Shown here piece after piece: positions 1 through 16,390 of a stretch of DNA of 64,000 nt. Each line of letters starts with the position of its first letter. Position 1 is the stretch's first letter. Below the pieces are notes generated by a model. That model had not been told where the DNA came from, made no database searches, and saw only the letters and a list, made by a program, of their open reading frames with translations. The position numbers and the translations under genes are program-made. The DNA comes from Megaleporinus macrocephalus (taxonomy: Eukaryota > Chordata > Actinopteri > Characiformes > Anostomidae), in assembly GCA_021613375.1 (NCBI GenBank), contig CM038706.1:20386866-20450865 (forward strand), read 5' to 3'.

Positions 1-432
1 ATAAGTTAAAGGGTTCATTTTTGTGAAGAATACTAATATTAAACAACAAAAAAATCCAATATCTCTTTATATTGGCCATTTTATATTTATATTTCCAATT
101 TAAATGTTATCCTCCAGTTCCAGATGAACAGTGTTTTACCGACTCATGTGATGTCCATAAGTTTCTAAGTGGTCACGTTTGCTAAACTCATACAAATACT
201 GGAAACTCAGTCTTAAATAATAATAAATAAAGGAGGTGCAGTTACAAAATGTAGTTTTGTATTTTCGTTGTTTTAACCATTATAGCATTGCGTGTCCCAA
301 GTTACCAGTTCACGAGTCTGCGTATTTATATAGTTAAAAATAAGTGGGTGCCCAAATGTCCAATACCATTTTGGAACCACATGTACTTTCTTTTAGTGTA
401 AATTTGTCCCTAACAAGTTTATCTCTCCACAG
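1..432 (+). other. kcnma1: kcnma1 intron, 3' part (window starts inside it)
   Basis: AT-rich sequence ending in a pyrimidine-rich stretch and a CAG acceptor at 430-432. No ORF or coding signal. The preceding exon, expected to encode the end of the RCK1-RCK2 linker, is upstream of the window. Nothing else is recognised here. Confidence 0.8.
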
Positions 433-657
433 ACGAGGAGTGAGGCCTCCATGACAGTTCTGAGCGGACACGTAGTGGTCTGTATATTTGGAGACGTCAC
501 ATCTGCTTTGGTGGGCCTGCGGAATTTAGTGATGCCTTTAAGAGCAAGTAACTTCCATTACCACGAGCTAAAGCACATCGTGTTTGTGGGCTCGCTGGAT
601 TATCTGAGGAGAGAGTGGGAAACCCTTCACAACTTCCCGAAAGTCTCCATCTTACCC
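433..657 (+). CDS. kcnma1: kcnma1 exon A: start of RCK2 domain of the BK (Slo1) channel
   Basis: This 75-codon exon (225 nt, phase 0 to 0) reads T-R-S-E-A-S-M-T-V and continues through [30 protein letters not shown] and [16 protein letters not shown]. These match vertebrate KCNMA1 nearly residue for residue. It encodes the start of the second RCK domain: the [10 protein letters not shown] stretch is the first Rossmann-like beta strand, followed by the first helix and second strand. RCK2 is part of the cytosolic gating ring that opens the potassium pore when Ca2+ binds. The acceptor is CAG at 430-432 and the donor is GTGAGT at 658. The frame stays open 5' of the ATG at 451, and the conserved TRSEAS residues precede it, so that ATG is an internal methionine, not a start. 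Confidence 0.97.
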
Positions 658-2466
<1,809 letters not shown>

Positions 2467-4427
2467 TAAACCTGATGATTGCTGTGAGCTTTCAAAGACA
2501 AAAGGGCCTGCCCATCTGCTGGGACGCTTAAATAAAGGATAGAAAACAAATGTAGTAAAAGAGGCAGTTCCAACAAGCATAGAAGACTGAAACTAACTAC
2601 CAAAGGATAATAACACTCTTAAAAAATAATGGTGGCTACAAGGGAGTTGATCAGAGGTGCAATACCACAGAGCGAAACTCAACATTAAGAAAAGGTTCTA
2701 TATTAATTAAAAGTTTTATTAACACATACATTACGTCTAAGCCAGGAACCTTTTATGAATCTCATTGAAAGATAAAGAATCTAACGGATTTACCTAAATA
2801 CTGTTGCCCCCTATGGTAGATTTCATGGTGCTTCTTAACTTCGTTCTCCTACCATATGCGTGCATACGTTTCTGCTTATGTGTGTGTGGTAGCATCGTCG
2901 CTCTAATCAAAGCGCCACTAAACATCCCAAATATCACACCGCAGACCGTGCATTATTTGCCTCCATTAGTGGGGCTGCGGCAGATTTGTTTGCCGACAAA
3001 TTGAGTTGAACAGATTGTTTATGCATTCAGATAAACATGTAACCCTCTTGTGCCCATCAGGATTCATCATCATTAAGCAGGCAGTACAAATCAGCAGCAC
3101 CACTTCTTCAGCTGCTCTTCATTACGCAAATTACACAGCCCACACAAGCTGGCCCACAACAATTAAGATTTCAACTGTTATGGAGGAGCCACTTTTGCGC
3201 AGAGAAATGTAGCTGAAGCCTTGAAATGACAGCGTTCGGGAGAGACGTGTGTGAGGCTAAACCAAATGCTCTTTATTACTCAACAGCGACTGTTCGTTTG
3301 TGAAGAATAGGTCCTCCCAGCATGCCTGATAATAGACCTTTATCGTTCTGTTTGTGGGAGAGACGCAGGAAGACAGTGTGTCATTACTGCTCCCCATATT
3401 AATTCATCTAAACATCTGGCACGATCAGCTACAGAGGAACATTTTAGATAATGTAGATTTATTTCATTAGCAGTCTTAGAAGTGAAGAGAGGTTATCAGT
3501 GAACTGCTAAGTGTTTTTTTGCCCTTTCTAGTAAGCAAAACTTAATTATTTCATTATATCAGAACTACATTAACATGTATATTATAAAATTGTAATATTA
3601 ATGCTATGGTATGTTTAAAATGCAGTGTGTGTATTTCCCCCCCGAAACACCTGCACCATTTTCCTATGCCACTGACAAACCTCTTAGCATCTCAGTGCAG
3701 GGTGCTGAATTTGAGGAAGAAGGTGTAAATGACTAAATCAGCAAGCCTATTGCCAGGGGAAAGGTATAGACAAGTGCAAAACGAGTAGTGCCTGGGGGCG
3801 TCTCTTTCTGCCATGGAGTCCACGTCCTGTTCCCCTTCAGCATTCGAACAAAAGGATTAAACGCCAAGCTTCTGCATGAAACCTTTCAATCACTGGGAAC
3901 TCTCCTAATTACCTTTATCAGTTCCTTAATATTCAAGCACGATTATTTGATTAAGCTTCATTCACACATGATCATTTACAGACCTGTAATATGTCACAGC
4001 GTGAGGTAATCACTAACCCACTATTAAACCTTTAACGACTCTGACAGATAAATAAAAATAATTATTAATCTAGCTCTAGTTTAGTGAGCAGCTTTCATGC
4101 TCCCTTACTTTCGTGTATATGAGACGTCTGGAAACATGTATTTGTTGTTTATGCAAGCGATTAAACGCCTATAGTCAAATTACATGTTTTATTGATTTTC
4201 CATGTGAAAATACGTAAACACATCCTCTACAGGGAACAGGGACCGTCCTCTACAGGGAACTTAAACATGTTTGCTCTGTAGGTTTAAGTGCACAATTTGT
4301 GTTTATTTGCTGATTATTTGCTGATAATTTAATAAAAATTTAAAAATTTAATATGATTTAATAAAAATAAAAAATATAATTTTTTAGAGCACAAACATAG
4401 TAATAGTGAAATAATAACAATAATAAT

Positions 4428-4450
4428 ACTACTACTACTACTACTACTAC

Positions 4451-4510
<60 letters not shown>
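4428..4510. repeat. (ACT)n then (AAT)n microsatellite
   Basis: Eight uninterrupted ACT units grade into about 19 AAT/TAA units. It lies inside the B-C intron. Confidence 0.97.
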
Positions 4511-4512
<2 letters not shown>

Positions 4513-7363
4513 GTACATATAGTTTCAATACAGTGATAATAGTAATATTAATTAAAAAGGAATCATTGTGGCATTAAAGTAATGATAGTAATAGTAAAAA
4601 ATAATAATAGTAATATTTGCAAGGCTACACTTGTTTTGTAACACTCAATAAACAGTAATTATGCATTCATGATTGTTCTCTGTGTTGAATGTGTACCTAC
4701 TGTTTTCTAGAAACAGATCAGCATTTATTTATGTTTATTTAACTTTATTTGTTAAAATTAACAGATGGGTTTAATGTATTTTTGTTTGTTATTAAATGTG
4801 TTTTATTTCTTTTGAGTTCATGTATTTGCTGCAGCTGTAATAAACAACTATCCTAGTCAAATAAATAAATATATAAATAAATAAAGCAGCACATTAGGAT
4901 GTAAAGGCCCGATCTAGTAAAACGTGCTAGCTGAGTATTAACTTGAATTTCCTGTGCGTAAAGGATATGATGCATCATTACCTTCTTCTTGAATCTGTTC
5001 ATACCATAATAGTCATTACATTAAAGTTCCAATTTTCATAAAGCTTTATTTCTGGAAGACCAACTAGTAACACTGTGAAAGCTGTGTGTGAGTTCATTTA
5101 GAGCAGCTATGTGTGGAATGTGCAGGCAAGGACCACCAAATCTTACAGCCATTTTAGAACAATAATAACTCAGAGAATGAATTCCAATCAGATTACTTTG
5201 TCGCATGGCATGCATTTTTTTGTTTTGTCAAGTCTGGGAAACTAAGGCACCACTGGGTATATGCTCTTGGTAAATGAGAATGGAATTAATAATATAGATG
5301 ATAAAGAGGAGTACATGTCCACATGTGAATAGAGCAGGGTTAATAAATGAGCAATGGAAGTGTAGTTGAATATTTCTGTAAGAGCTGCATTCATGTCTAC
5401 AGAAATAGGACGAGATCAATAGGAATACATTTTTTTCATAATAGAATATATAATAAGTATATAGTATCTAATATAAAATAGAATAGAATATATGAGATCA
5501 AAATAAAATAGAAATAATACAATTATTACTACTAATAATAGTGACTAGATTTCTATACGTGATGCTGTAGGGTTCACCTTCTAGATTATAATAATAATAG
5601 GCATAAAACAAAAACCTTTACACATTAGCAAATGTAATTTTCAGTTACATTGCAATCATATAACCAACATATTCATAAGGTAGTATATAGCATAGTAATG
5701 TCTTCCATGTTCATAAAACTGTTTTTTTCCCATTTGGAATTGTTACCAGTCGGTGCTACAGCTCTAGGGTTTCTTTTCATTATTGTATTGTGTAACTATT
5801 TTTGATACAGGCACAAGTACACAGGTCTCCTTTTTCCTAATGGTAACCATCACAGATATGATGTGTCTGTGCTGTGTCTACCTTTACCAGAGGTTGCAGT
5901 ATGCTGCTCCACTGCTTGATGTTCTAAAGTGCAAATGTGAACTGTGGTAGTACGCAGCTGTCTTCACTGTGAAAAGTGAATGTCACATTTCACAGACATT
6001 ACGAAAAAGGATCCCCCATTTGGTATTGTTTAGATTTTCAGCGAGGAGCCTGACTCGGACTGTCACCGCGTATGTGATGTGTTAACAGAGTAAACAACAG
6101 GAGATGGAATTATTTTGTTCAGAATCTGAAATTTGGAGAAAGCGGGGAAGTGTTAGTGTCTTCCTCCTGCTCTCGCATCTCTCGGCTGAAAAAAAAAAAA
6201 CACTCGGCGAGCGTACGGTATTCTGCGCTCCTTTTAAAACTTTGTGACCTGAATCTATTGCCTGCATTATGTTTGCTACTGTACAGGAGGGAGAAAAGAG
6301 AAACTATACGCTTGCATTTTTCTCTAGTCAGCACTAAATGATGGATGTCAAAACAGGCCTGATGCATTATGCATATGGCATTACTGATTTAAGGTGTTTA
6401 CTTGTCAGCTTGAGGAAATGCAAAAGTGTCAAGTCATGTGAATTCATAGTCCTGTCACCGCCGCTTGTATTTCATGGCTTAGAATCGCGTTTTCACATAA
6501 AAGGTTTTCAGGATCCACTTCACCAATTTTATGGTAACAAAATGAACAACATATAAAATTTATATCCTCCAGTTGATGGAAGGCAGCAAATGCTAAATAT
6601 GCCTCGGCTGACCCCTAAAAGCTGAATATCCACACTGCGGTGTTTTAGCCTGGCATCTCGGCCCTTTCATCCTTTCTCATCTTTGACGCTGTCTGCCTCT
6701 TACAGCAATACAAAGGCATTTGTAATCCGGTCCACAGCATCCACAGACACAGGGATTCTCTTCTTTACCATGTAGAAAATCTCCCTGCTTAAACCCTGAG
6801 AGAAAAATAGTTATGCCTAGTAATCTAAATCTATGCTTAATTGAATATATGGTCTGTAAACGAAGGCGTTTGCACACAATAACAGATTGCAGGGATTTTT
6901 TTTTCTTTAGTGTGTAAAACAGTCCCACCACTTACACTGCTATGCCTGAAATCCAAATAGTTGCTTAGCTGAACCTAAACAGCCTAAACCAAAGGCCCTT
7001 TTCCCATAGTACATATGTCTATGCCGCCATCAGAAAAGAAAAAACAGTCGAAGTGATGCTTAGAAATCGATATGTTTGTTTATTTTACCTGTCCCTACGC
7101 ACAACTTCTTTCACGGTAACTTCTGCCAGGTTGGACAAGCTTGACAAAACAAAGATCATGTTTAACGTAATGAGAAATTATAGGGCCCAACAATATTGTG
7201 ACAATTCCAAAAGTTAGAGCATGTATATATTTCACATGGTATTTATTTTGTATGTATGTGAAAGGTCACTCCGTTGCTATGATTAGTCTGATGGCAGATT
7301 TCTCTTTGTTTCCAGTCTCTCTGACTACAACAATATAGTCCAGCTCTGAAGCACAGCAGTTAA

Positions 7364-7412
7364 AACACACACACACATATATATATGTATATATATATAT
7401 ATATGTGTGTGT
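7364..7412. repeat. Compound (CA)n(TA)n(TG)n microsatellite
   Basis: An ACACAC run passes into TATATA and then TGTGTG, giving a self-complementary tract able to form a hairpin. It lies about 190 bases before the kcnma1 exon C acceptor. Confidence 0.95.
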
Positions 7413-7603
7413 TACATGTTTATACATGTTAGATACTCTCTACAATAGCTTTCTGGGTTCAACAGAATTTGGATTGTGTTTTGTAAAGTTTGTACAACAC
7501 TGCTTTCAAAGAAGGTATTGGTGGCTGGAGCATGGAAAGCTGGATAGTATGTCCTTGTTATAGATATTGAGACTGTTCCGTTTCCCCTCTCTCTCTACAT
7601 CAG

Positions 7604-7717
7604 GTTTTACACCTCCTGGCATGGACAGGTCATCTCCAGACAACAGTCCTGTGCACGGCTTGGTTCGCCAGGCGTCTGTCACCACTGGCTCTAACATCCC
7701 AATCATTACTGAACTAG
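7604..7717 (+). CDS. kcnma1: kcnma1 exon C: RCK2 loop ending NIPIITEL
   Basis: This 114-nt exon (38 codons, phase 1 to 1) encodes [19 protein letters not shown], a variable stretch, then [12 protein letters not shown]. It matches the KCNMA1 segment just N-terminal to the calcium bowl. In known channels this region is a proline/serine-rich loop on the RCK2 surface. The acceptor is TCAG at 7600-7603 and the donor GTGAGT at 7718. Because it is phase 1 on both sides, it can splice to exon D directly or through the alternative exon at 8608 without losing frame. Confidence 0.97.
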   Translation, partial: VLHLLAWTGHLQTTVLCTAWFARRLSPLALTSQSLLN

Positions 7718-8607
7718 GTGAGTCATCACTGCGGTCACGCTGCTACCATGTCAAGGTCAGGTGTGATTAGAATCTAAACTACTGTCCAGCTGTGCCTTCT
7801 GTGTCTCAGTGCTGTTGCGCCCGACGAGACGTCTAGTTTGTCCGTGAACAGTGTGCTGGAACGTCGGGCCTAAGAGGTCGAAGTACGAGTGCTTAACAAT
7901 AGTCCTTTTAATGCACGGGGATAGGAGCTGGACCTGCAAGGAGGCAAAAAGCATGTTGCAAAATGGGTCCATTTATTAATAACAATGACGGTGGCAGTAT
8001 TCCCAGAGCAGAAGGACTCATGAAAGTTTCAGATCTCAGGGGCCACTAAAGCACACGGGACTGGCCACTCTAACTCTCCACTGACCCAATTACAGTGCAC
8101 TTCAGCGGAAGTGCCCGCGACGCGAGGAACATCGCAGTCCTCGCACGCTCGGATTCCACGGGTCCCACTAGACCGGAGGAATCAGATACGGCCCATGAGG
8201 GGCTTCCAGAGGCCGACATCTGAGACACTTAATCTCAGTGCTGTTAGGGTAGCCAAAACAGAGAGAACAGCAACAAGCTACAACCAACATTTAGCCGTTT
8301 TTAGGCGTTCGCCTAAATTCGCCTTAATCCCATCGAGTGTTTTTCCTTTCAAATACCTTGCCGCTACCGCTATGAAAGCCTAAAACCCACATGCAATGGA
8401 GGCAGGCTCTGTTTACCAGTTAGGCACAGATGTCTGGTATCTCGCGCTGCACCTCCAGATGCTGTGCCCCTCTCAAAACTGATACTGTACCTTTAGATTT
8501 CTAATCCCACTGTTGACATGATACTCTCATTTATGCTCTTCCTTTTTGTTTGCCTTTGAACTTGTTTCAATAACAATCTCCCCTCAACGCTGTTTTATCG
8601 TCATTAG
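7718..8607 (+). other. kcnma1: kcnma1 intron between exon C and the alternative exon
   Basis: The 7790-8390 part is visibly richer in G+C and CpG than the rest of the gene (for example CCCGACGAGACG and CCCGCGACGCGAGG) and is unlike the flanking intron. It may be an inserted element or a regulatory segment; no coding match was recognised. The acceptor before 8608 is GTCATTAG, with a weak pyrimidine tract, as expected for a regulated exon. Confidence 0.7.
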
Positions 8608-8691
8608 CTAAGCCTGGCAAACTACTGCCTTTGGTTTCATTCAGTCAGGAAAAAAACAGTGGAACCAACATACAAATGATAACAGAACTGG
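8608..8691 (+). CDS. kcnma1: kcnma1 alternative cassette exon (AKPGKL...MITEL)
   Basis: This 84-nt exon (28 codons, phase 1 to 1) completes a G|CT alanine codon and reads AKPGKLLPLVSFSQEK, then NSGTNIQMITEL. I recognise it as the alternatively spliced KCNMA1 insert recalled from mammals as AKPGKLPLVSVNQEK...MITEL; here there is an extra leucine. It can be added between the NIPIITEL and VNDSNV segments, lengthening the loop before the calcium bowl. Its last residues (NI-x-x-ITEL) echo the end of exon C, suggesting an old exon duplication. The acceptor is weak (ATTAG) and the donor is GTAAGC. Whether it is a cassette or mutually exclusive with exon C in this species cannot be told from DNA. Confidence 0.9.
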
Positions 8692-10207
<1,516 letters not shown>

Positions 10208-12944
10208 TAATTATTTAAAATAATGAAGTATAAATTATTAATTAATTTTTTTCCAATACTGGATTATGTAAGTAAAGTTATATAGGTCAGTTTGAAAAGT
10301 ACTGAGTTGCTCATTTTTTTATGCTTATATCTTTTATCTGTATGGGGTAGGCGATACTACGATAGGTTACCATCATCATAATAGTAAAATAAATAATGGC
10401 ATGATGTGTTTTTCTGATTTTATCATGAACACCTGCATTTATCATAACAAAGAGCATAAACAACAAAAACAGTGTATAGTAACTGCATGAATCATAAAGA
10501 AATGCACTGTGGTCTTCATTATCTAATGTATTTGTACTGTTTGTTCAATGTTTACTCCTTGTTGATCTTGAAAGTCAGATGAAAATGTGAGAACATGATG
10601 AAGGAGAGTTTTAGGAAGGGTTTCTGAGACAGCTGAGCACATTTTCTTAATCAAAAATAATACCATTAGATATTATCATTGTTCCACAGCCAGCCCATAT
10701 TATCATTGTTCCACACCCACTTGTGCACAGTGATGTAATCGAAACTTTGAAGATGTTTTAAAGTTTGAAATCCCTACACTTTTAATTTCCATGCCTGTTG
10801 TTTTGCATCAAGAAGACCAGAATCCACCTCGCTGTTTTGGCTTGAGGCCTGACTCCAAGTTCGTTGTGGTTGTGATGGCATATATACAGCACATGGATAT
10901 CTGGTTGCTTCTGACTTGGTTCTATTAATTATCCCTCTTTTTAAACTTGTTAAAGCATCACAACATGATGATAATGTATTCAATCATAAGAACTGCAGCT
11001 CTTGCTGTTTATTAACTGCTCTCTTTCAAATAAAAATTTTGATATAAAAGTTTTTCTTTCAGCCCTAACAGGAAAACAAGAGCGCTGTTTGTGTATGATA
11101 TGGATTCTGCCTAATATGAGCAGGGACAGGTTGAGTTTAATAGTTTAGAGTTAAGATTTCTATTGACATTATATGTTGAATATTTTTAATTCACATTTCA
11201 ATCATTATTTAAACATGTCACTTATATTTTACTCATGCTTTCCTCTATTTTGTCAGTTCCAACTTTTGTAAAACCCCCTAGAAAAACGAAACATTGTCTA
11301 ATTTGTCAAAATGTCTTAAATGATCAAGGTGTCACGTATTCCCACAGAATTTCATTTTGAAAGATAAAAATTAAGGAATTTTCTTAGCTGTTCATTGTGA
11401 AACAGAATGAACTAAGTTACGGTTTTACTGCTACTGAACAGTGTTTTTGCATTTTCAATGAGGTTTCTGTGCGTGCTCTGTTAAATAGCTCAGTGATGGA
11501 GTGAACAAAGTAGCCTGTCAGAGGCTTCATCGCAGCTCCATTTTTCTCCCATCATGAGGTGCTATATAGAATTACACGAAGGTGTCTCATGATCTGTTGA
11601 AGCTAATCCTCTGAAATAGTGCATAGGAAAGAGGAAACCTCAGGCTGTGGTGTGCTCAGATGTAGGACTGGAGCGTTACGGGTAGGCAGAAGGTTCGTAA
11701 ATGAAACGCCACATTGATCAGACACTACTGTCAGCTGCAGTGACATCAAAAGGAAAGTTGTTGCCAAGACTCCTCATATAATGTGTCATGAAATGAACTT
11801 TCAAGAGGCTTATTAGATCTTTTAACAAGGTAAGTGCTCGAGTTCTCTTTAATGGCATGCCTTGACACACAAGGTGGGCTCCTATGAGGTCCAAAAGCTT
11901 TAATCTCCAAACAATGTCATCTTAGGTAGAGAGGGAGATAAGACTTTTTTCCCCCCTCTTTCTCCCTCTCTCTTTTTCTCCTCTTTTTTTTCCCCCTTAC
12001 TTACGACCACCGCTGTCCCCGCACCCCACCCCCACAACCTTATCCGCATGATGGCTTAATTCCAGTACCTTTCACTTTAAGTGAAGTTAGAACAAAGCAG
12101 CCTTCAACTGCGTTCCACTCTGGACAAAGGTGAAGCTGGCTAATAGACAGCTCTCATCCATCATTCAGCTGAATGGTGCTGTCAGGGGCCTAGAGAGGTG
12201 TCACTCCGGCACACAGTCCGAGTCCCACCTCCCTCTGCCACTCACGCCAGCGCCTGACACTCTGAAGCACCCATGCGCGCACACACAGTCACAGACATAT
12301 ATACACAACCTAAAGGAACCGGGCCTTAGCAACAATACAGATTCTGCACCGTACAATAACAGATCATATATAAACCTGTCAGAGGTGTACTGTGGAGAGC
12401 AGAATGATGCAGAAATTACACAGTGACCAGCACAAAGGAGTTTCTACTGAGTTTTCTTTTTATTTTCCATTTTACGTTACATTTATTCATTTCAAAAAGT
12501 GCAAACAGTGGATGCCAATCAAAAACCAAAGAAACCGCAAGGATTTATAACCCAGTTAACTAAATAGGCAGTGAGGAAATAGTAACTTGATCTGTTTGGT
12601 CTAAACAAACAACATTTTCTACAGTTAGACCCTGATTAAAACCTTAAACAGTATCTGTTCCTGATTGTATGTAATTTGCATGCTTTTATTCACAATCAGA
12701 TGTGGATTTTATGTTATTTGTTGAAAATCAGTAGTGCCTTGTATTATACATGGATTTAATTTGCCATATGGTGACCACAAAGTACTCACTTTCTTCTGAA
12801 AAATAACATATGTAGTAGTAAATTACACAGTAGCTTTATCAACTAAATATGATACTTTATGAAACTAAATATGATTTTGGATCCATGTATGGAGGACAAA
12901 TCTGCAGGGATATGTTTCAACACCTCTAATGTTTAGTCTTAGAG

Positions 12945-13500
12945 GTTGAGGTTCTGTACAATTCTCACAGTTTAAATATGAATAAATCCAGACACACAGT
13001 GATGTTCAGGTCTGGACTCTGGGGTGGTCAGATCATTGTTCTGAGAACGCCAGCAGTTTCTTTGCTTGGTTTGCAAATTTTCATTTTGTCTATTTCCTTT
13101 TTTTCAGTAAGGGCTCTTTGACAGCTACACATTAAGATTCATAGTGTTGAGCTGTCTTTCTCACAGTGGAAGGATGGACGAAAAAGGATGGACAAGCTCC
13201 ACTGTTGCTTCAGACGGACAGATCTGGAGCAAGAGTGGAGCTTGATTTTCTCCTCTGTCTCAAAGAACATGGTGCCAGTTTTGGTGGTCTACCATGTCTC
13301 GCGTGGTTGTCCCGTGTTCTTTTACATTTTCTTGCTTTCCCACTTATTTTCCCAGCTTTTCCTCTTTCTTATGCATGAACATTGTCTTGTATCTAATCTA
13401 CTCAACAATGTCTCCTGAAAGAAATAATAACTTGTGATTAATGGCCATTTTGACTAGTAATTAAATATATGCAGGATGGTCTCTGACTTGTGCACAGTAC
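12945..13500. mobile_element. Decayed interspersed repeat, family 1, copy 1
   Basis: Contains the words ATGTTCAGGTCTGGACTCTGG, CACAGTGGAAGGATG and GCCAGTTTTGGTGGTCTACC, and ends CTCTGACTTGTGCACAGTAC. Shorter relatives lie at 40664-40925 (GACAGTTTTGGTGGTCTA, TCTCCTGAAAAATAA) and 60591-60698 (GGTGGTCTCAGACGTTTGCA). I recall this as a common otophysan fish repeat. It is probably a non-autonomous DNA transposon relic, but its class is not proven here. Confidence 0.65.
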
Positions 13501-13898
13501 TCCACGCAGCCCCCAAATGCTGTTTGCCACAAGCGCTCACCCACTGACTTCATTCTGAGCCACATAAAGCTCTAATTAGTTCTAGTAATGATAATTGATA
13601 TCAGAGAGGTCTTCTGCTAATAGCACGTGTGAAATGCTCTCCTGTTAAGCATGGCTGCTGATATCAAATGAGCGGTGAAGAGCAAGGGGGGAGAAAAGGG
13701 GGGGAAAAAAAACAACAACAACAACAGCTGGCTTAATTGCATTCCCGTGTCTCTTCCCGTGGTGGGGTGCACGATGTGAAGAGACAGCTCGGGGTCTAGA
13801 TAACAAGGCTCAGGATGGCTTGGAAAAGCCTCAGCGTCTTCCTTGCCGTCGCGGCTCTAATGGCGCTCCCGTCCGTATCCCCCACCTTATCTCCACAG

Positions 13899-14093
13899 AC
13901 ATACTTCAACGATAATATCCTCACGCTGATCCGGACGCTGGTCACGGGAGGCGCCACGCCGGAGCTGGAGGCGCTGCTGGCGGAGGAGAACGCGCTGCGT
14001 GGAGGCTACAGCACGCCGCAGACGCTGGCTAACAGGGACAGGTGTCGGGTGGCCCAGCTGGCCCTGTACGACGGGCCCTTCGCAGACTTAGGG
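13899..14093 (+). CDS. kcnma1: kcnma1 exon E: RCK2 C-terminal lobe
   Basis: A 195-nt exon (65 codons, phase 0 to 0). It encodes [20 protein letters not shown], then [20 protein letters not shown] and [20 protein letters not shown] plus FADLG. This is the helical part of RCK2 that follows the calcium bowl and helps form the gating-ring interfaces. It matches mammalian KCNMA1 with few substitutions (LYDGP where mammals have LLDGP). The acceptor is CCACAG at 13893-13898 and the donor GTAAGT at 14094. GC content is clearly higher than in the flanking introns. Confidence 0.98.
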
Positions 14094-15212
<1,119 letters not shown>

Positions 15213-15431
15213 ATATGTCATCACCAACCCGCCCTATGAGTTCGAGTTGGTCCCCACAGACCTGATCTTCTGCCTGATGCAGTTTGACCACAACGCAGGC
15301 CAGTCTCGAGCCAGCCGCTCCTCTCATTCCTCGCACTCATCCAGCAAGAAGAGCTCTTCGGTCCACTCCATCCCAGCCACTAACCGGCAGAACCGCAGCA
15401 GCAAAGCCCGCGAGGCCCGAGACAAACACAA
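15213..15431 (+). CDS. kcnma1: kcnma1 exon G: end of RCK2 and serine-rich tail
   Basis: A 219-nt exon (phase 2 to 2). It encodes [20 protein letters not shown], then [18 protein letters not shown], a serine/histidine-rich stretch and [19 protein letters not shown] plus [10 protein letters not shown]. It finishes RCK2 (the [14 protein letters not shown] strand) and begins the disordered, phosphorylation-prone tail. The donor overlaps the last lysine codon (AA|GTAAGA), so reading through the intron would stop at the TAA at 15433. Splicing to the 29-nt microexon or directly to the last exon gives different C-termini. Confidence 0.98.
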
Positions 15432-15464
15432 GTAAGACAGGCCTTTCCCCTTTCACTGTGTGTG

Positions 15465-15468
<4 letters not shown>

Positions 15469-15503
<35 letters not shown>
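15469..15503. repeat. (TG)n microsatellite
   Basis: About 17 uninterrupted TG units, starting 38 bases downstream of the exon G donor. TG repeats near donors can bind splicing regulators of the CELF/TDP-43 type; an effect here is inference only. Confidence 0.97.
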
Positions 15504-15505
<2 letters not shown>

Positions 15506-15894
15506 TGTTGACTGCTGTCTTTTGAGCATATGTCGCACAGAGACGGGTATTGTGTATGTTTTTTCTTTTGTACCTAACACTCCTTGTTATGTTTGTGAGT
15601 TTGCTTCGTGGTCATCTGCATGTGACCCTTGCTCTGAGCTCACGTTTAGAACCATACGTGCATCGCCTCATCTCAACCACACCACACCTCAGGACCATAC
15701 CAGCACTGGTTCTTGTACAGCTTTTCCATTATACCATGCAGTAGAATGCCAGGGGAGCATTTCTGCTTCTCTACAATCGAGCTTTATGAAAGGATTACTT
15801 AAGAGTGATGGCCCTTATCTTAAATGGAGCAGGCATGTCTGAAGGTTACTTTGTAATAAAGCGATGACGCTAAGGAAGCTAACAAGGGATGGAA

Positions 15895-16390
15895 GCTTAT
15901 GTACTTTATTAAGTCCACCTTCTTGTATCTACACATGGTCCACCTAACATATAGGTGCAAAATAGGTGCAGATTGCAGTCCATCTTTTGTTAGGACCACC
16001 ACTGAGCAGGTATTATTTACGTGGTGGATCATCCTCAGCACAGCCATGATGCTGACCTGGTAGGGACGTGTTGTATGGTAGCACTGGTACAAGACACACC
16101 TGTGCTGCTGGACTTTGTAAACAATTTGTTCACTTACTGTCCACTCTATTAGACATTCCTACCCTGTTGGTCCTTATTAGATTAAGATGATAGTTCATCT
16201 GTTGCTGCACAGTTTGTGTTTACAGGACATAGTTGGCGCAGAGTTTTGGTGGGTGGACTGTTCTCAGTCCAGCAGAAACACTAAATTTTTTACAGAGAAG
16301 CTGATGGACTACAGTCTAACTACAAAGTGCACCTGTATGTAAAATGGTCCTGATAAAATGGGCAGTGCATGTAGATACAGGGTAGTTAGA
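15895..16390. mobile_element. Decayed interspersed DNA-transposon-like repeat
   Basis: Contains words such as TACTTTATTAAGTCCACC, GTGGTGGATCATCCTCAGCAC, GTGCTGCTGGACTTTGTAAAC and ATTCCTACCCTGTTGGTCC. These resemble a repeat I recall as abundant in catfish, characin and zebrafish genomes. No ORF survives. Boundaries are approximate. Confidence 0.6.

Noticed and set aside
451..453. ATG in exon A as a translation start
   Set aside because: Conserved TRSEAS residues precede it in frame back to a good acceptor, and this is mid-protein in KCNMA1.
12130..12426. 98-codon + strand ORF in the D-E intron
   Set aside because: No similarity recognised, interrupts no known kcnma1 junction, and has no splice signals.
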